The position numbers and the translations under genes were made by a program. Positions 24,418 through 27,721 of a stretch of 27,721 nucleotides of DNA are shown one piece after another; position 1 is the stretch's first letter; each line of letters opens with the position of its first letter. The notes under the pieces were generated by a model, which was not told the DNA's origin, did not search any database, and was given only the letters and a program-made list of their open reading frames with translations. Location of the stretch: positions 1 to 27,721 of the forward strand of contig CALSCQ010001827.1 in the NCBI GenBank assembly GCA_943704525.1, written 5' to 3'. This stretch comes from Pigoraptor vietnamica (taxonomy: Eukaryota; Opisthokonta; Filasterea).

Positions 24418-26246
24418 ATGGCCGCGCCCTTCTGTAGAATCGAAGCGGATGGCACGCTTGTGTTTTCCGTGCCGTCGCGGTCGCGGCCCATTGCGCACGT
24501 CGTGCGCTTTGGGGCGCACGCCATGTGCGACTGCGAGGATTTCCAGTACCGCCGGGGGAAGAGCGGGACGCCGTGCACGCACATTCAACACGTGTTGCAC
24601 TCGGCGTTCGATCTCGACTCTGGCATGCGCCCGAACGCGCTCTCTGCGGACGACCTGATAAACTTTCGCCGCATCGTATGTGAAAAGCGACTCGCGTGCA
24701 CGGACTGCTGCGGCATCTGCCTCACGGACTTTGACTTGTCTTCGACGGACGCGGCGACGGCGCGGCGGTGCGATAACTGCGGCAAGTACACACATCGAGA
24801 GTGCTGGGAGGAGTACTGCCAGCACAAGGGACGCGCCGAGTGCCCCATGTGCCGCGCGCGCGTGGAACTGGACGAGATAAGGCAGACGCAGGGTGGGTGG
24901 CATGTTGTTGTAACTCTGTCGCCTTTGTCAATCTGTTGCGCCTCTAGTCGATTTGCTGGCCGTGTGCTCGGCGTGTCTCTGTAACGCTACGGGTAACACT
25001 ACCTCCGCGTCCTGCCTGTCGCAGAGCTTGTGTCTCCCACGTCGTCGACCCATCCCACGTTTCTTCCGGGGCTGTCGCAGGCGGAGGCGGAGGGTGAGTG
25101 CGCAAAGATGCATGGGTACACCCGTCGCCTCAGTCGACTCTTGGTGACGCGCCCACGTAAGAACGGCATGTGCTCTCGGTGGCCTGGACGCATTGCACTC
25201 AACGCCCCGGCTTCCATCCCACAGCTGCATCGCAGTCGCTCCCGCAGACCCCCTTTGCCGCCCACCCCAACGGAGATCCCGCTCGAGAGGTGGCAATTCG
25301 CTACTGCGACGCCCTCAGTCGCCTGCCCTACGTGTGCGACGTTGGGCACTCGCTGCGACTGGAGGACGGCGAATATGTCCGCGGTAGTTCGGTCGTATCG
25401 GTCGACGTGGAAGTAGGGCGGGTGCGCGACGTCGAGGAACTCATTCGTCGCGAGTTTGGCGCGCTTTCGATCGAAGGCGTCGACGTCCAAGTGCTGGAAT
25501 ACGTCGAGCTGGCGCACCAGACAACGTACCCGCCGGCGTCTCCCACAGCCACCGCCGAGGCGGAACATTCGCTATGCGAGGCCTCGCTCTCGTTCTACTC
25601 ACAGGGAACCACCGCCAGCCGCCATCGCTCGCCGTCGCCTCCGCCATTTGCGCAGCCGCTCGACACGAACCACATTGTGTGCGACAGTGCTGAGCGTCCA
25701 AACGCCACCCGCCTCGGCGGTTTCATGCTGCGTAAAGGACTGGATCACGCCGGCCGCGTGTTTGTCGTTGCACCGCGCCACGGTCTCGAGAACGCCGACG
25801 TTCTGTTTGACGCGTCGGTGGTCGTCCCTGGCCCCCTCATTGCGCGCGTTGCAGAGCATCACCCTAAGCTGGACGCCATGCTTGTGCGGCTGCAGCGCCA
25901 CGTCGAGGCCGTGTTGCGAGGGTACGCAGGTCCCCCGGATGTCCCGCCCAAGGAGACGCCCGTTTACTTCCGCGGCGCGAAGACTCCCTCTGCCGCCGGA
26001 CGTGTCGTCAAGGAGTCGTTGCGCACGTTCGAAGTCATGGTCCGCCGAGATACGCAACTCGACACTCGCGATGTGTCTGTGCCGTACACGGTCAACGGGG
26101 ACTGCGGCTGTTACTGGTGGCTGGACTGCAGTGCGAGTGCGGTGCCTGTCGGGTACCATGTACGCGGCGACACGCAGGCGCTGGCCGCTTTTCTTCCGCT
26201 GCGACACCCCTTCGCCGACTGGAACCTCTGCTGGCCGTCACCGTGA
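24418..26246 (+). CDS. SWIM and RING zinc-finger protein, probable E3 ubiquitin ligase
   Basis: Three exons (24418-24892, 25025-25093, 25225-26246) encode 521 aa with phase-1 junctions. Residues 37-55 are a SWIM finger (C37-x-C39 ... C53-x-H55, CDCEDF and CTHIQH). Residues 98-145 are a RING-type domain with eight ligands: C98, C101, C118, C121, H126, C129, C142, C145. The C4HC3-like spacing and SWIM-then-RING order recall MAP3K1 and ZSWIM2. E3 ligase activity is inferred. The last exon encodes about 340 residues I cannot assign. They include a globular-looking block (about 340-520) with ADVLFDASVVVPGPLIARV and CGCYWWLDCSASAVPVGYHV, so a new or divergent domain is possible. An in-frame ATG at 24127 would add 97 residues; I chose 24418 because the extension is repetitive and runs through what looks like promoter sequence. 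Confidence 0.83.
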
Positions 26247-26478
26247 GCGGCCGTGAAACATTCGTGTGCGATTTCGTGTCGTGCGGGCGTTACCGCGGTG
26301 CGTGCGTGCGTGTGCGTGTCGTGCGCTCCTTCCACTTTGCGCTGGACGCAAGTGGCGTATATATGAGATGGCGTTAGTGTTTCAAGTTCTGGCAAGCTCG
26401 AAAGGCACCGCACACTTTGCGGTCACTCGCGTGCTCATAACAGCGCAAAAGAGCTTCGACAGCTCCGCAATATTTTAC
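26247..26478. other. Convergent 3' region of the SWIM-RING gene and the last gene
   Basis: 232 bp between two facing stop codons; no coding exon seen. Confidence 0.5.
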
Positions 26479-27544
26479 TCAATCGACGTCGTGCAATTCC
26501 ACGACATTAGCGACTGGACTTGAGAACCGCACCGCCCTCCCCTCCTTCACCCCCTGCGCCGACGGCGGGATATCGGCCCCCGCGCGTCGCAGCATGCGCA
26601 GCCCGCGTGCCTCTCTGCGAGCACCGAATAAAAGTGTGCCATTAACCGAACGGCCCATGCTTACATGCCACACAAACAACTCACCGCTCTTCGTACAGCT
26701 TCAACTGCCTCAGTTGCTCCTGTCGCTTTTTCCTTCGCGCCGCCTTCTGCGCGGGTGTGCTTGGCGGTGGCAATTCGCCGCTATCCGCTCCTTCTCCCTC
26801 CAATTCATCGCCGTCCCCTTCTCCGCTTCCACCCTCGGTTCCTCCGCCGCCGCCATGACCCTGTTGTGTCGCGCCCACCGTGGCGGCTGAAGAAGAAACT
26901 TCGGAATTCGCATCGTTCTCTACTGACTGCGTCGCGGCTGTGTGCTGCTCTGGCGCAACCGCACTCGACGACGATGGATGCCCAGTGTCGGATTCGTCGC
27001 CCATCTCTCGCAAGCGCACGCCGCTTTCCGCACGTGACGCCGTTACCACACGCTTTGCGCCCCTTCCGCGACCTCGTCCCCTTGCGAACGACCGTGTCGC
27101 ACTTGCGCCAGCTGCCCTTGCCCGTGGTTGTCGCGTGTGCGTTGCGTCTGAAGAAAAATCTCCGCTGCGCGCAATTTCACTCGCGGACGACAACGAATGC
27201 GCGTCCCCCTCTCGTGAAGAGGTGACACAGGGCGTCGCAGGCAACGCTGTCGTCGCGGGTGGGATTTGGCGCGCGTTGTCGCAAGTGGATGCCGCGTCGT
27301 TCGCTTCGGTCATCGAGCCACCGCTCCCCTTATCCACGGCGCGGAGTGAGTGCGTCTCGGCATCGCGGCTGTTGTCGGCGCTTTCGGCGTCCTCCGACGG
27401 ATGTCCCTGCCGCACATCGTTTTTTGTTCGCGCGCAGTGCCGCTTTAGGGGTGGTTGGCCTTCGCGCGGGGTGTTCTGCGCGAGGGTGCGCTTGGGACGG
27501 CCCATTCCCAGCGCACGTCGCGTGGGAGGCGCACTCTCGCCCAT
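26479..27544 (-). CDS. Low-complexity, probably nuclear protein with RG-rich patch and RVxF-like motif
   Basis: I do not recognise this protein. Two exons (27544-26685 and 26614-26479) join in phase 2 and give 331 aa. The start MGESAPPTRR is the first ATG after in-frame stops. Residues about 1-260 are disordered (Ser, Thr, Ala, Glu, Gly rich). They include an RG-rich patch ARGRGRGRGAKR and a Gly/Glu stretch. Residues about 265-305 are a basic helix (AQKAARRKKRQEQLRQLKLY continuing into EARGLRMLRR). The C-terminus has RAVRF, which fits the PP1 docking pattern [RK]-x-V-x-F, followed by SSPV. This architecture is common in chromatin and nucleolar proteins, but that is inference. A GTG-initiated open frame exists on the opposite strand (26880-27587); I prefer this strand because of the ATG, the splice site and the conserved-looking C-terminus. 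Confidence 0.62.
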
Positions 27545-27721
27545 GGCAGCGCTTTTGTGTTGCGTGCACGACCACTCGCTCGGCTGAAGAGAGCGCCGGG
27601 GAGTGTGTCTTTCTCTGTTGTAGCCATCTCATTAACGGTTTTCTTTGCGGAGTAACAGGCGCGCAACCCGACTTCCTCAAATCCAACCCGGATCGTTGCC
27701 TCCCTTTTCCTCCCCCCCCCC
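27545..27721. promoter_or_regulatory. 5' flank of the last minus-strand gene
   Basis: About 180 bp upstream of the ATG at 27544. On the minus strand it begins with a G-run and a purine-rich tract (27700-27721) at the window edge. No further gene can be seen. Confidence 0.35.

Noticed and set aside
26880-27587. 235-codon plus-strand frame opposite the last gene
   Set aside because: It lacks an ATG start (GTG), has no domain, and the minus strand has a good ATG, a phase-consistent intron and a plausible C-terminus.

Overview
This is nuclear DNA from a flagellated eukaryote with a compact, GC-rich, intron-dense genome. Eleven protein-coding genes fit in 27.7 kb. Most introns are about 85-200 nt, with donors close to GTGNGT and acceptors ending CAG. 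I rebuilt every gene by hand from splice sites, reading-frame phase and protein family similarity. All exon junctions are phase-consistent, but no transcript evidence was available. TUB, LRRC23 and an RFX X-box-like site point to a ciliated cell. A Tub-type N-terminus, WEE1, and a MAP4K with a CNH domain and HPK1-like YDDV motifs suggest a holozoan protist, perhaps choanoflagellate-like. That assignment is inference.

Layout: WEE1 (-, 3' part beyond the left edge); TUB/TULP (-); an unrecognised coiled-coil protein (+); MTG1 mitochondrial ribosome GTPase (-); a mitochondrial protein fusing an Apd1/Aim32-type thioredoxin-like ferredoxin to an adrenodoxin-type ferredoxin (+); proteasome subunit beta-3 (-); the radial-spoke protein LRRC23 (+); a protein with two U1-type zinc fingers (-); a germinal-centre kinase (MAP4K) with tandem UBZ-like zinc fingers and a CNH domain (+); a SWIM-RING protein (+); and a low-complexity nuclear-type protein with an RVxF-like motif (-). 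From TUB to MAP4K the strands alternate strictly. Each gene therefore shares a divergent 5' region with one neighbour and a convergent 3' region with the other, with as little as 63 bp between stop codons.

There is no single pathway. Themes are cell cycle and signalling (WEE1, MAP4K), cilium (TUB, LRRC23), mitochondrial iron-sulphur and ribosome biology (ferredoxin fusion, MTG1) and protein turnover (PSMB3, SWIM-RING). Long GT/AC microsatellites sit in introns and one 5' leader. The most notable items are the dual [2Fe-2S] fusion, the MAP4K linker (four Y-x-x-[VL]-F motifs plus two ubiquitin-binding-type fingers), and two unusually structured bidirectional promoters. I saw no tRNA, rRNA, transposon or CRISPR array.
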